Shown here piece by piece: positions 16,154-27,299 of a stretch of DNA of 64,000 bases (position 1 is the first letter of the stretch; each line of letters opens with the position of its first letter). Below the pieces are notes generated by a model that did no database searches, had not been told where the DNA came from, and saw nothing but the letters and a program-made list of their open reading frames with translations. The translations under genes and the position numbers were made by a program. Origin of the DNA: Microbacterium hydrocarbonoxydans (GTDB lineage Bacteria; Actinomycetota; Actinomycetes; Actinomycetales; Microbacteriaceae); assembly GCF_900105205.1 (NCBI RefSeq), contig NZ_FNSQ01000005.1, positions 1,116,001 through 1,180,000 on the forward strand. The letters are read 5' to 3'.

Positions 16154-17119
16154 TCAGTTGGCTCCCGAGAACTCGGCACGGCGCGAGACGATCCAGCGGG
16201 CCACGAAGTTGACCGCGAAGGTAACGATGAACAGGATCAGACCGGCGGCGATGAGCGTGTTGACGCCCTCGTCGTGGGCCTCGGGGAACCGCAGCGCGAT
16301 GATCGCGGGGATCGTCGTGGGGTTCTCGGGGTTGATCAGGTTGAACGTGACGATGCCGAGCGGCGAGAGGACGAGCGTCACGGCCATCGTCTCGCCGAGA
16401 GCGCGTCCGAGGCCGAGCATCGCACCGGAGACCATGCCGCTGCGGGCGAAGGGGAGCACGGCCATCCTGACCATCTCCCAGCGGGTCGCACCGAGCGCAA
16501 GCGCCGCCTCCTCGTGCAGCTTCGGCGTCTGCAGGAAGACCTCGCGGCAGATGGCCGTCATGATCGGAAGGATCATCACGGCCAGGACGAGGGAGGCGGT
16601 GAGGATCGTCTTTCCGGTCCCGGAGGGGGTGCCGCTGAAGAGCGGGATGAATCCCAGGTTCTCGTTGAGCCATTTGTAGAAGGGCACGAGCATAGGGGCG
16701 AAAGTGAGCGCGCCCCACAGGCCGAAGACGACCGAGGGGACGGCGGCCAGCAGATCGATGATGTAGCCGAGGAAGCCGGCGAGGCGACGCGGGGCGTAGT
16801 GCGAGATGAAGAGCGCGATGCCGATGGCGATCGGGGCCGCGATGACCAGCGCGATGAAGCTCGACCACAGCGTGCCGAAGACGAAGGGCCAGACCCATGA
16901 CAGGAACGACTGTCCTTCGAGGATGTGGTTGCCGCTCGTGTCGGCGGAGAGCGCCGGGATGGCCTGGACGATGAGGAAGACGGCGACGGCGGCGAGGGTG
17001 ACGAGGATGATGATGCCCGCTGCCAGCGCGGTGCCGGAGAAGACGAGGTCGCCCCGACGGCGCGGGGTGCGAGACCCGGTGGAACGGGTGGTATCGGGAC
17101 CCGTTGTGGTTGTGGTCAT
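16154..17119 (-). CDS. pstC: Phosphate ABC transporter permease
   Basis: The partner permease to PstA, 321 residues, with a threonine-rich cytoplasmic N-terminus and about six transmembrane helices. LHEEAALALGATRWEMVRMAVLP is the EAA loop that contacts PstB. It begins about 130 bp after pstS. That gap contains a possible hairpin around GGTGTCGGTCGTAGG and GACACC, which may tune downstream expression, but I cannot call a terminator with confidence. Confidence 0.95.
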   Translation of the reverse strand: MTTTTTGPDTTRSTGSRTPRRRGDLVFSGTALAAGIIILVTLAAVAVFLIVQAIPALSADTSGNHILEGQSFLSWVWPFVFGTLWSSFIALVIAAPIAIGIALFISHYAPRRLAGFLGYIIDLLAAVPSVVFGLWGALTFAPMLVPFYKWLNENLGFIPLFSGTPSGTGKTILTASLVLAVMILPIMTAICREVFLQTPKLHEEAALALGATRWEMVRMAVLPFARSGMVSGAMLGLGRALGETMAVTLVLSPLGIVTFNLINPENPTTIPAIIALRFPEAHDEGVNTLIAAGLILFIVTFAVNFVARWIVSRRAEFSGAN

Positions 17120-17248
17120 CGGAGCGACTCCAGGCTCTGAGGGACTTTCGGGGTTTTCATGCGGGTGCCCCCGCAGTGTCGGTCGAGTCCTACGACCGAC
17201 ACCACGGGGGCGTCGGGACCGGAGCTCAGCTGGTGGCTGAGCTCGCGG

Positions 17249-18352
17249 TCACTCCGTGACGATCGCGTCGATCGCGGTGTTGATCTGGTCGCGCAGGCTG
17301 TCCGAGATCGGGGCGCTGCCCGCGGCCTCAGCAGCAGCATCCTGGCCCTCTTCCGAGGCGACGTACTCGAAGTACGCCTTCACGAGGCCGGCGGTCTCGG
17401 CGTCGTCGTACTCGACGCAGCCGATGAGGTACGAGACGAGCGCGATCGGGTAGGAGCCGGCGGGTGCGGCTGCCGGGTCGACCGCGTAGGCGAGGTCGTG
17501 GTCGGAGCGACCCTCCTCGAGCGGCGATGCCTCGACGAGTGCAGCGGCGGCCTCGGCGGAGTACGCGACGTACTCGCCCTCGACCTCGACCGCGACCTGT
17601 CCGAGGTCGGCCGTGCGCGATGCGTCGGCGAAGCCGATGTATCCCGAGCCGTTGGTGATCGCGTCGACGACGCCCGAGGTGCCGTCGCCGGCCTCACCGG
17701 TCTGCAGCGGCCACTCGTCGCTGGCCTCGTGGGTCCACACGTCGGGGGCGACGGCGCTGAGGTACTTGGTGAAGGTCTCCTGCGTGCCGGAGGGGTCCGA
17801 GCGGTGCACGGGGACGATCGCCTGGTCGGGAAGGTCGACGTCCTCGTTCTGCGACGCGATCGCGTCATCGTTCCACTTGGTGATCGCGCCGGAGAAGATC
17901 TTGGCGATGGTCTCGCCGTCGAGGTTGAGCTTGTCGACACCCTCGAGGTTGAACGCGACGGCGACGGGGGAGATGTAGACGGGGATCTCGACGATCTCGT
18001 CCGAGGCGCAGGAGCCGAAGCCGCCGGCGGTGATCTCGTCGGCGTTGAACGCGCGGTCCGAGCCGATGAAGTTGGAGGAACCCGCGATGAAGTTCTCGCG
18101 GCCGGTGCCGGAGCCCGTCGCGGTGTAGTTGACGGTGGTGTCGGGGTTCGCGGTCTGGAAGGCGGCGACCCAGGACTGCTGAGCGGCCTCCTGCGAGGAG
18201 GCGCCGGTGGCCTCGATGGTGCCGGAGAGCGTGGACTCGCTCGGCGCGTCGGTGGAGCCGCCGGTGCCGCCTTCGTTCGCGGCACAGCCGGCGAGAGCGA
18301 GAGCGGCGACGGCGCCGATGGCGCCGATTCGTGCGATTCGGGAGATCTTCAC
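17249..18352 (-). CDS. pstS: Phosphate-binding lipoprotein
   Basis: Extracytoplasmic phosphate receptor of the Pst importer. The 367-residue protein has signal peptide and lipobox LALAGC and phosphate-contact segments TGSGTGRENF and RSDPSGTQETF. I choose GTG 18352 because GAAGGA sits 6-7 bp upstream and the signal peptide starts directly there; the frame also extends 15 codons upstream from an ATG. A PHO box lies about 90-106 bp upstream of the start. First gene of pstSCAB. Confidence 0.95.
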   Translation of the reverse strand: MKISRIARIGAIGAVAALALAGCAANEGGTGGSTDAPSESTLSGTIEATGASSQEAAQQSWVAAFQTANPDTTVNYTATGSGTGRENFIAGSSNFIGSDRAFNADEITAGGFGSCASDEIVEIPVYISPVAVAFNLEGVDKLNLDGETIAKIFSGAITKWNDDAIASQNEDVDLPDQAIVPVHRSDPSGTQETFTKYLSAVAPDVWTHEASDEWPLQTGEAGDGTSGVVDAITNGSGYIGFADASRTADLGQVAVEVEGEYVAYSAEAAAALVEASPLEEGRSDHDLAYAVDPAAAPAGSYPIALVSYLIGCVEYDDAETAGLVKAYFEYVASEEGQDAAAEAAGSAPISDSLRDQINTAIDAIVTE

Positions 18353-18403
18353 TGTGGATCCTTCGATCTTTGATGGGTGAGGCCCGGTGCAGGGCACACA
18401 GTG

Positions 18404-18409
18404 ACGCTA
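18404..18409 (-). promoter_or_regulatory. Putative -10 of pstS
   Basis: TAGCGT on the minus strand, about 32 bp downstream of the PHO box, with a predicted start near 18397. Confidence 0.45.
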
Positions 18410-18440
18410 AGTGCGGCGGTTAACGAGACTCTCCCGCGCA

Positions 18441-18458
18441 GGTGAACGGAAGGTGAAC
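18441..18458 (-). promoter_or_regulatory. PHO box (RegX3/PhoP-type operator) of pstSCAB
   Basis: On the minus strand two perfect GTTCACC units are separated by 4 bp (18458-18452 and 18447-18441), an 11-bp period typical of actinobacterial PhoP/RegX3 boxes. A looser GTTAACC unit lies at 18418-18424. Confidence 0.85.
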
Positions 18459-18524
18459 GGCGGTCGACTCTCTGGGGCGGATGCCAGAGGGCACACGGGT
18501 GCGCGGCAGCCGCGAGCGGACCGA

Positions 18525-19498
18525 TCAGACCTTGGGGATGTGCGTCTCGATCGCGATGATCCCCGACCCGGGGTGGGACGCCGAGACGTGCACGACCGAG
18601 AAGGCGGCCGGCTCCAGATCGGCCGCACTGTTCACGTACGACCCCCGGATCGTGCCGGTGGCGAGCGCGATCTCGGTCAGGATGCCGGGGAGCACCGGAC
18701 CATGGCTGCACAGCACTGCGGGCTTGCCGGCGCGGACCCGTCGTCCGATCACGGAGCGCAGGTCGTCCTGGCCGTCCTCCCAGGCATCCTGACTGATCTT
18801 CTCGGTCTTGACGGGTTTGCGGTCCAGTGCCTTCGCGAGCGGGGCGACCGTCTGCACGCAGCGCACAGCGTCGCTGGTGACGATCTTGCGCACGCCGAAG
18901 GCGCGCAGGGGACCGACGATCGACTTCGCCTGCTCGCGTCCGCGGGAGGTCAGCGGGCGCGCGGCATCCGCGCCGTCCCAGTCCGACCGTGCGAGCGCCT
19001 TCGCATGGCGCAGCGCGATGATCGGGAACGTGCGCAGCGCGCCGTCCTCGACCAGCTTCTCGAAGAAGTCCAGGATCTCCAGGTCCACCGGGTAGCTGAG
19101 TCGCGCGCGGGCCTTCTTCAGGCTCACCCATTCGAGGGCGGCGATCTCGCGATTCGGCACGAACGTCGAGGCGCGGATGGCCTCGGGAGTGGCCTCGGCG
19201 GCCCAGTAGTGCACGACCTTCTGCTTGCTGGACGGCAGGTGGTAGCGGCTCACCCCGACCGGCACGCCGAGGAAGACGCGGATGCCGGTCTCCTCGTGCA
19301 CCTCGCGCACGGCGGTCTCTGCGAGCATCTCACCGGGGTCGACCTTGCCCTTGGGCAGCGTGATGTCGCGGTACTTGGTGCGGTGGATGAGCAGGATCTT
19401 CAGCTTGTCGTCGACGAGCCGCCAGACGACGGCTCCGGCCGCGTACACGGCCTTGTCCGTCCATTTCGACCGCTCCGTCTCGGCGGTCGACGGCCGGC

Positions 19499-19502
<4 letters not shown>
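18525..19502 (-). CDS. mutT1: Nudix hydrolase fused to histidine phosphatase (MutT1-like)
   Basis: A 325-residue two-domain enzyme. The Nudix box occupies residues 52-74 (GKVDPGEM, then REVHEETGI). The C-terminal SixA-like phosphatase has the RH motif at 165-166 and second histidine H267 in CSHGP. Mycobacterial MutT1 has the same layout and hydrolyses 8-oxo-dGTP and diadenosine polyphosphates. The start overlaps the ppk1 stop by 4 bp (ATGA), so it is co-translated with polyphosphate kinase. Confidence 0.92.
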
Positions 19503-21673
<2,171 letters not shown>

Positions 21674-21718
21674 CTAAGCACCGTGAGGTGACGCACGCGT
21701 GAACGGGCGCCGGATCCG

Positions 21719-22402
21719 TCACAGAGCGGCGGGCACCGTCTCGTCGTCGTACACGTTGAATCGGTACCCGACGTTGCGCACGGTGCCGATGATCTGCTCC
21801 TGGTCGCCGAGCTTCGCGCGCAGGCGTCGCACGTGAACGTCCACCGTCCTCGTGCCGCCGAAGTAGTCGTATCCCCACACCTCGCTGAGCAGCTGCTCGC
21901 GGGTGAACACGCGAGACGGATGCGTGGCGAGGAAGTGCAGGAGCTGGAACTCCTTGTACGTGAGGTCGAGCGGACGACCACGCAGCTTCGCGGAGTAGGA
22001 CTGCTCGTCGATCGTGACGCCAGAGGCCTGGACCCTGGAGGGCTCGGCGACCTCGTCGCGGCGGGCGAGGGCCAGGCGGACCCTGGCATCCGTCTCGGCC
22101 GGGCCGGCGGTGGAGAGCAGCACGTCGTCGATGCCCCATTCGCCCGAGAGGGCGCTCATGCCGCCTTCGGTGACGACCAGCAGCAGCGGAGCATCCTGCC
22201 CGGTCGCGCGCAGCAGCCGGCACAGCGACTTCGCCCCGACGAGATCGGTGCGGCCGTCGACGATCACGATGTCGTAGTCGGGGGCGCTCACCAGCTGGGC
22301 CGGTTCCGCCGGGATCTGGCGCACGCGGTGACTGAGCAGTTCGAGAGCGGGCAGCACCTGCTCCGTCAGTGGAGCATGGGTCAACACCAGGACCTGAGCC
22401 AC
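21719..22402 (-). CDS. glnR: GlnR-like atypical OmpR-family regulator
   Basis: A 227-residue regulator. The receiver-like domain has [23 protein letters not shown], as in actinobacterial GlnR, the orphan nitrogen regulator. The C-terminal OmpR winged helix ([26 protein letters not shown] to [15 protein letters not shown]) is intact. No kinase is adjacent. I prefer GTG 22402 because GGAAGGA is correctly spaced for it; GTG 22408 is an alternative. The symbol is by resemblance only. A 10-bp inverted repeat lies directly upstream. Confidence 0.8.
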   Translation of the reverse strand: MAQVLVLTHAPLTEQVLPALELLSHRVRQIPAEPAQLVSAPDYDIVIVDGRTDLVGAKSLCRLLRATGQDAPLLLVVTEGGMSALSGEWGIDDVLLSTAGPAETDARVRLALARRDEVAEPSRVQASGVTIDEQSYSAKLRGRPLDLTYKEFQLLHFLATHPSRVFTREQLLSEVWGYDYFGGTRTVDVHVRRLRAKLGDQEQIIGTVRNVGYRFNVYDDETVPAAL

Positions 22403-22413
22403 ACGCACTCCTT

Positions 22414-22440
22414 CCGCACGGCGGGGGGAACGCCGTGCGG
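22414..22440. repeat. 10-bp perfect inverted repeat in the glnR upstream region
   Basis: CCGCACGGCG (22414-22423) pairs with 22431-22440 across seven bases. On the glnR-like transcript the hairpin ends next to the Shine-Dalgarno. It may be an operator, an RNA hairpin, or both. Confidence 0.55.
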
Positions 22441-22476
22441 CAATGATACCGGGCGCTGATGGGTCACAATGGAGTC

Positions 22477-22764
22477 ATGTCGCAACCAGCGCTCGCACCG
22501 CGTAACGCGTTCGTCGGCGTGCTCGTCGTCTGGGCGGTCGCCTTCCTCGCCTCCATCGCAGTGGGCATCTTCGTCGCCGAGGAGTGGCGTGTGCCGTGGC
22601 TGCTCGTGGCGTTCGGCGGCGTCGTGCTGCTGTCCTTCGCGGTGCAGCTCCGCTACGGCCGCACGGAGGGCTTCATCTTCCGGGTGGGGGGCAGCGCTCT
22701 CGGCGCCCTTCTGCTGATGGGCGTCATCTCGGTGGGCTTCGGGCTCGCCGCACTCGTCACCTGA
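22477..22764 (+). CDS. Small three-helix membrane protein
   Basis: A 95-residue protein with three hydrophobic stretches, at about residues 12-33, 40-58 and 70-93, joined by short charged loops. I recognise no named family. The ATG at 22477 lies 6-7 bp after CACAAT, close to a leaderless -10. It is divergent from the glnR-like gene. The function is unknown. Confidence 0.7.
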   Translation: MSQPALAPRNAFVGVLVVWAVAFLASIAVGIFVAEEWRVPWLLVAFGGVVLLSFAVQLRYGRTEGFIFRVGGSALGALLLMGVISVGFGLAALVT

Positions 22765-22810
22765 CCCGCGAACGAGACAGTCCCTCCGCGCGGAGGGTAA
22801 AGTGGTGCCC

Positions 22811-22924
22811 ATGGACCTCATGGCGCTCGAACTCTTCTTCATCGGCCTGCTGGGCCTGGCGAGCCTCGCGATCGCGTTCGTCTCGGTCGTCGTGCTGCGC
22901 AACCTCTTCCGCGGTCAGCGCTGA
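22811..22924 (+). CDS. 37-residue single-pass membrane peptide
   Basis: MDLMALELFFIGLLGLASLA is the first half, followed by a second hydrophobic stretch and a basic RNLFRGQR tail. Together these suggest a single long transmembrane helix with a positive cytoplasmic end. TAAAGT (22798-22803) ends 7 bp before the ATG, a good leaderless promoter. The stop lies 7 bp before the GTG of the nitrobindin-like gene, so they are probably co-transcribed. The function is unknown. Confidence 0.65.
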   Translation: MDLMALELFFIGLLGLASLAIAFVSVVVLRNLFRGQR

Positions 22925-22931
22925 GCGCACC

Positions 22932-23534
22932 GTGCTCGAGCTGCCCACCGATCTTCCCGCCGACCTCGCGCCGCTGGCGTGGCTGGTCGGCGTCTGGGAG
23001 GGGACCGGGGTCATCGACTACCCCGTCGGCGACGATCGTCTGCAGGGCGAGTTCACCCATCGGGTGAGTTTCAGCCACGACGGCGGCCCTTTCCTGAACT
23101 ACTCCGCGACGGCGACCTTCACGGGTGAGGACTCTGCGGTATCCATCCCACTCGTCGCCGAGACGGGCTTCTGGCGTCTGAGCCGTCCGGCGACCGACGC
23201 CGATCCGGGTCCCGGGCTGCTGCCCCCGCGCGCCGAGCAGGCGGTGCGCACGGTCGACGACGTCGAGGCACTGCGGGCCGCATCCGGGGGATTCCCGATC
23301 GAGGTGTCGATCGCACACGCCGACGGGATGCTCGAGCTCTACCTCGGCGAGATCAACGGACCCCGCGTCGACATCGCCTCGGACGCGATCGTCCGCGGCG
23401 CGGGCGCGAAGGAGTACGGCGCGGCGACGCGACTGTACGGCCTCGTCGGCAACCACATGCTCTGGGCCTGGGACATCGCGGCTCTCGGCACTCCTATGCG
23501 GGCACACGCGTCCGCGCGATTGGCCAAGGTCTGA
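22932..23534 (+). CDS. Nitrobindin-like heme-binding beta-barrel (FABP-like)
   Basis: A 200-residue protein with the family signature GVWEGTG near the N-terminus and GLVGNHMLWAWDIAALG at the C-terminus, containing the likely heme-ligand histidine. Relatives are ferric nitrobindins with peroxynitrite isomerase activity, so a role in nitric-oxide or peroxynitrite chemistry is possible. The GTG 22932 start agrees with the family N-terminus. The next gene starts 2 bp downstream (23536). Confidence 0.85.
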   Translation: MLELPTDLPADLAPLAWLVGVWEGTGVIDYPVGDDRLQGEFTHRVSFSHDGGPFLNYSATATFTGEDSAVSIPLVAETGFWRLSRPATDADPGPGLLPPRAEQAVRTVDDVEALRAASGGFPIEVSIAHADGMLELYLGEINGPRVDIASDAIVRGAGAKEYGAATRLYGLVGNHMLWAWDIAALGTPMRAHASARLAKV

Positions 23535-23535
23535 C

Positions 23536-24657
23536 ATGACCGGTTTCAGCGACATCCCCGGCGCGGTGCAGAGCGACGACGGGATCGCCCACTTCGGCGA
23601 CGCTTTCCGCGAGCAGCGCCGACTCGCCGTCGGCGCCGCCATCGTGCCGCTCGACGACCGCACCGTCATCGAGGTCGCCGGCTCGGAACGACTCACCTGG
23701 CTCGACTCGATCACCTCGCAGGCGGTCGGTCGCCTCGCACCCGGGGAGAGCACCGAGCTGCTGGTGCTCGACCCGCAGGGTCGGGTGGAGCACGCGGCGG
23801 GCGTCGTCGACGACGGCTCGTCGACGTGGCTGATCGCCGACTCCGGCGACGCCGACGCGCTCGCGACCTGGCTGACCCGGATGAAGTTCCGCACGCAGGC
23901 CACGGTCGACGTGCGTCCCGACCTCGCGCTCCTCGGCTTCGTCGACGGCGGCACCGCGGCGCAGCGCGCGCTCGCCGCGGCATCCGCTCCCACCGGAGCC
24001 GCACTGGTCTGGACAGACCCGTGGCAGCAGGTCAGCGCGGGTGGGCACCAGTACGCCGAGATCTCCGAGCACCCCGGTGCCGAGCTCGCGTGGCGCGTCG
24101 CGATCGTCCAGAGGGATGCGGCCGATGCGCTCGCCGCGACCCTCGCGGCCGACGAGGTGGCAGGGCTCCTCGCCGCCGAGGCGCTGCGGGTCGCCGCCTG
24201 GCGCCCCCGCTGGTCGGCGGAGGTCGACGAGCGCTCACTGCCGCACGAATCCGACTGGATCCGCACCGCGGTGCACCTGAACAAGGGCTGCTACCGCGGA
24301 CAGGAGACCGTCGCGAAGGTGCACAACCTCGGGCATCCGCCGCGTCGCCTGGCCGCCCTGCACCTCGACGGCAGCGAAGCGGTGCTGCCGGCCGTGGGCG
24401 ATGCCGTCTTCGCCGGCGACGACGAGGTCGGACACATCACCTCGGTCGCCCGGCATCACGAGGACGGCCCGATCGCCCTCGCCATCCTCTCCCGACGCAC
24501 ACCGGTCGGCGATCTCGTCGTCCGTGCCGAGGGGGCGGACATCGCCGCGACCCAGCAGGTGATCGTCCCGGCCGACGCCGGAGCCATGGCCGATATCCCG
24601 CGCATCACGCGTCTGTCGCGTCGCCCCAGCGCACCGGATCCCCGCCAGGCCGGCTGA
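23536..24657 (+). CDS. ygfZ: YgfZ-type folate-binding protein (GcvT-like)
   Basis: A 373-residue protein related to aminomethyltransferase GcvT. The diagnostic YgfZ motif KGCYRGQE is present around residue 255, including the conserved cysteine. The family uses tetrahydrofolate to assist iron-sulfur cluster assembly or repair. It sits directly after the nitrobindin-like gene. Its start is ATG 23536, 2 bp after the preceding stop. Confidence 0.92.
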   Translation: MTGFSDIPGAVQSDDGIAHFGDAFREQRRLAVGAAIVPLDDRTVIEVAGSERLTWLDSITSQAVGRLAPGESTELLVLDPQGRVEHAAGVVDDGSSTWLIADSGDADALATWLTRMKFRTQATVDVRPDLALLGFVDGGTAAQRALAAASAPTGAALVWTDPWQQVSAGGHQYAEISEHPGAELAWRVAIVQRDAADALAATLAADEVAGLLAAEALRVAAWRPRWSAEVDERSLPHESDWIRTAVHLNKGCYRGQETVAKVHNLGHPPRRLAALHLDGSEAVLPAVGDAVFAGDDEVGHITSVARHHEDGPIALAILSRRTPVGDLVVRAEGADIAATQQVIVPADAGAMADIPRITRLSRRPSAPDPRQAG

Positions 24658-24681
24658 ACCGGCACGACCGGGAGCCCGGGG

Positions 24682-25506
24682 TCAGATCAGTGGCGCCACC
24701 GCGCTCCAGGGGAGTGTGAGCTCTCCGAGCCTCCAGCGGCTCCTGCCGCCGAGGACCGGCCAGCCCTGATCACGCAGAGCCGAGACGACGGCGAGGAAGC
24801 GCTGCGTCGCACCGAACGTCGACAGCGGCGCGGCCCGATCCCACTCGCGGTCGAGATCGAGGAGCAGCGAGTGCACCCGCTCGCCCGGCACGTTGCGGTG
24901 GATCAGCGCCTTCGGGAGGCGCTCGGCGACGATGCTCGGGCGCTCGAGCTGCGCCAACCGCAGTGAGAGGGTGAATCGCAGCGGCGCTCCCGTGGGCGCC
25001 ACGTCGACCCAGCTCGCCACGCGGCCGATCTCGTCGCACGTCCCCTCGACCAGCAGTCCTGCGGTCGAGAGGCGCGATGCCATGGTCCGCCAGGCCTCGC
25101 CGACATCCGCCTCGTCATACTGGCGGAGGACGTTCATGGCGCGGATCACCGCCGGACGCCGTCCGGAGGGGAGCGGCACCTCGAAGCCGCCGCGGGCGAA
25201 CGAGACCCGCAGGTCCCGCGGGAAGGGAGTGCGTCCGGCCCGGACCTCGGCGAGCTGTCCGTCGGCGGTGGCCACCCTCTCCTTGTCGAGTTCGAGACCG
25301 CGCACCTCGGCATCCGGGCGCACCCGCTGCAGGCGGGTCGCGAGCTCGAATGCGGTCACCCCGCTCGCTCCGTAGCCGAGATCGATCACGAGCGGGTCGT
25401 CGGCGCGGCGGAACGCCGGGCTCGCGGCGATCCAGCGGTCATTGCGGCGCAGACGGTTCGTCCCGGTGGTGCCGCGGGTCGGCCGACCGACAGGAGATGA
25501 CGCCAT
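24682..25506 (-). CDS. Class I SAM-dependent methyltransferase-like protein
   Basis: A 274-residue protein. Motif I appears as VIDLGYGASGVTAFELA at about residues 39-55, followed by the acidic motif II region RGLELDKERV. The first ~35 residues are basic. The substrate cannot be inferred. It is convergent with ygfZ and divergent from gpmA, so context gives no help. Confidence 0.78.
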   Translation of the reverse strand: MASSPVGRPTRGTTGTNRLRRNDRWIAASPAFRRADDPLVIDLGYGASGVTAFELATRLQRVRPDAEVRGLELDKERVATADGQLAEVRAGRTPFPRDLRVSFARGGFEVPLPSGRRPAVIRAMNVLRQYDEADVGEAWRTMASRLSTAGLLVEGTCDEIGRVASWVDVAPTGAPLRFTLSLRLAQLERPSIVAERLPKALIHRNVPGERVHSLLLDLDREWDRAAPLSTFGATQRFLAVVSALRDQGWPVLGGRSRWRLGELTLPWSAVAPLI

Positions 25507-25566
25507 GCGTCAATCCTCGCAGGGCCGCGGCATGGACGCGTCGACCTCCGCCGATAAACTGGGCCC

Positions 25567-26316
25567 ATGACTGCGAAGCGCACCCTGATCCTGCTCCGTC
25601 ACGGCCGGAGCGAGTGGAACGAACTGAACCTCTTCACCGGCTGGGTGGATGTCCGCCTGAACGAGCAGGGCAGGAACGAGGCCCGTCGCGGTGGTGAGCT
25701 GCTGGCCGAAGCCGGAATCCTGCCCGACGTGCTGCACACATCGCTGCTCAGCCGCGCCATCCAGACGGCGAACATCGCCCTCGACGCGGCCGACCGTCTG
25801 TGGATCCCCGTCACGCGCTCGTGGCGCCTGAACGAGCGCCACTACGGTGCTCTGCAGGGCAAGGACAAGGCGCAGACGCTCGAGGAGTTCGGCCCGGAGC
25901 AGTTCCAGCTGTGGCGTCGTTCGTTCGACGTGCCGCCGCCCCTGCTCGACGACGACAGCGAGTTCAGCCAGGTGAACGACGTGCGCTACGCCGGGATCGA
26001 CGGCGAGGTGCCCCGCACCGAGTCGCTGAAGCTCGTCATCGATCGCCTGCTGCCGTACTGGGACAGCGCGATCGTCCCCGACCTGGAGGCCGGGAAGACG
26101 GTGCTCGTGACGGCGCACGGCAACTCGCTGCGCGGCCTCGTGAAGCACCTCGAGGGCATCAGCGACGAGGACATCGCCGAGCTCAACATCCCCACCGGCA
26201 TCCCGCTCGTCTACGAGCTGGACGAGAACAACGTGCCCACCGGCCCCGGTCGCTACCTCGATCCGGAGGCGGCAGCCGCCGGAGCGGCAGCAGTCGCCGC
26301 GCAGGGCAAGAAGTAG
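25567..26316 (+). CDS. gpmA: 2,3-bisphosphoglycerate-dependent phosphoglycerate mutase
   Basis: Interconverts 3- and 2-phosphoglycerate in glycolysis. The 249-residue protein has [10 protein letters not shown] with the phosphorylated histidine, [11 protein letters not shown], and [18 protein letters not shown] with the second histidine. The C-terminus ends in an Ala/Gly-rich tail. TAAACT (25555-25560) ends 6 bp before the ATG, so it is leaderless. Proximity to phoU and senX3-regX3 matches mycobacterial gene order. Confidence 0.97.
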   Translation: MTAKRTLILLRHGRSEWNELNLFTGWVDVRLNEQGRNEARRGGELLAEAGILPDVLHTSLLSRAIQTANIALDAADRLWIPVTRSWRLNERHYGALQGKDKAQTLEEFGPEQFQLWRRSFDVPPPLLDDDSEFSQVNDVRYAGIDGEVPRTESLKLVIDRLLPYWDSAIVPDLEAGKTVLVTAHGNSLRGLVKHLEGISDEDIAELNIPTGIPLVYELDENNVPTGPGRYLDPEAAAAGAAAVAAQGKK

Positions 26317-26328
26317 CACCGGACGACG

Positions 26329-26361
26329 AAGGGGGCGGATGCTGACAGCATCCGCCCCCTT
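26329..26361. terminator. Bidirectional terminator between gpmA and phoU
   Basis: A perfect 15-bp stem (26329-26343 with 26347-26361) around a three-base loop lies between two convergent genes. The T-tract is weak. Confidence 0.8.
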
Positions 26362-26379
26362 CTCGCGTCCGTCGAGGAC

Positions 26380-27078
26380 TCAGGCGTGACCGAACTCCTG
26401 CTGCTGCTCGATCGCCAGAGGGATGTCCTCCTCCTCGATGCGCCAGTCGCCCGTGGCCAGGTAGATGACCTTCTTGGCGACGGCGACCGCGTGGTCGGCG
26501 AAGCGCTCGTGGTAGCGGCTGGCGAGCGTGGCATCCACCGTCGCGGTGGCCTCGCCCTTCCAGTTGTCGCTGAGCACCTTCTCGAACACGCTGGCGTGCA
26601 GCTCGTCGATGTCGTCGTCGGTGTTGCGGATCGTGTCGGCCAGCTTCAGGTCCTGGGTGCGCAGGAGCTCCGAGAGCGTGCGGGAGATCTCGACGTCCAG
26701 CTCGCCCATCTTCGTGAAGGTGCCCTTGAGGCCCTTCGGGATGGCGCGCTCGGGGAAGCGCAGGCGCGCGAGCTGGGCGATGTGCTCGGACATGTCGCCC
26801 ATGCGCTCGAGCGACGCGCTGACGCGCAGCGCGGTGACGACGACGCGCAGATCGCGCGCGACCGGCTGCTGCCTCGCCAGGATCTCGATGGCCTGCTCGT
26901 CGAGGGCGACGGCCAGAGCGTCGATCTTCGCGTCGTCCGCGATGACCTCCTCTGCCAGCTCCACGTCGCTCGTGGCGAACGAGCGGGTGGCCTTGTCGAT
27001 CGAGACCGTGACGAGGTCGGCGATCTCCACGAGCTGGGACTGCAGGTCCTCGAGGGACTGATGGAAGACTTCGCGCAT
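26380..27078 (-). CDS. phoU: Phosphate signalling protein PhoU
   Basis: A 232-residue helical protein that links Pst transport to the phosphate sensor kinase. It has two PhoU repeats; the first contains DDAKIDALAVALDEQAIEIL and LERMGDMSEHIAQLAR, and the second RNTDDDIDELHASVFEKVL and YHERFADHAV. The start is ATG 27078, with GAAAGG about 10 bp upstream; the open frame further upstream runs into the divergent regulatory region. It is divergent from senX3. Confidence 0.95.
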   Translation of the reverse strand: MREVFHQSLEDLQSQLVEIADLVTVSIDKATRSFATSDVELAEEVIADDAKIDALAVALDEQAIEILARQQPVARDLRVVVTALRVSASLERMGDMSEHIAQLARLRFPERAIPKGLKGTFTKMGELDVEISRTLSELLRTQDLKLADTIRNTDDDIDELHASVFEKVLSDNWKGEATATVDATLASRYHERFADHAVAVAKKVIYLATGDWRIEEEDIPLAIEQQQEFGHA

Positions 27079-27198
27079 GTCGGCGCAACCTTTCGTTCGG
27101 GTCTCGACTGTGATGCCAGCGCGAGACGGCTGGTGCGTTCGCGCGGGAGGAGAGCACAGCGCTCCCGCACAGGCCCGAGAGCGATTGTCTGCTCCGAA

Positions 27199-27227
27199 GG
27201 TTAACGAACGGTGCCCAGCACGTGAAT
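27199..27227 (+). promoter_or_regulatory. PHO-box-like array between phoU and senX3
   Basis: GGTTAAC (27199), GGTGCCC (27210) and CGTGAAT (27221) fall at exact 11-bp intervals. They are degenerate copies of the GGTGAAC unit found upstream of pstS. The array could serve phoU, senX3 or both. Confidence 0.55.
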
Positions 27228-27254
27228 AGTACTTCTCGCGTCGGGGTGAGGGCC

Positions 27255-27281
27255 GGTGAACCCGCCGAATCGCAGGTGAAC
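27255..27281 (+). promoter_or_regulatory. Two GGTGAAC units upstream of senX3
   Basis: Perfect GGTGAAC at 27255-27261 and 27275-27281, 20 bp apart. The second lies 6 bp before the TACGCT -10 (27288-27293) of senX3, so a bound regulator could block the -35 region. Confidence 0.5.
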
Positions 27282-27299
27282 GCACTCTACGCTGGGGAT

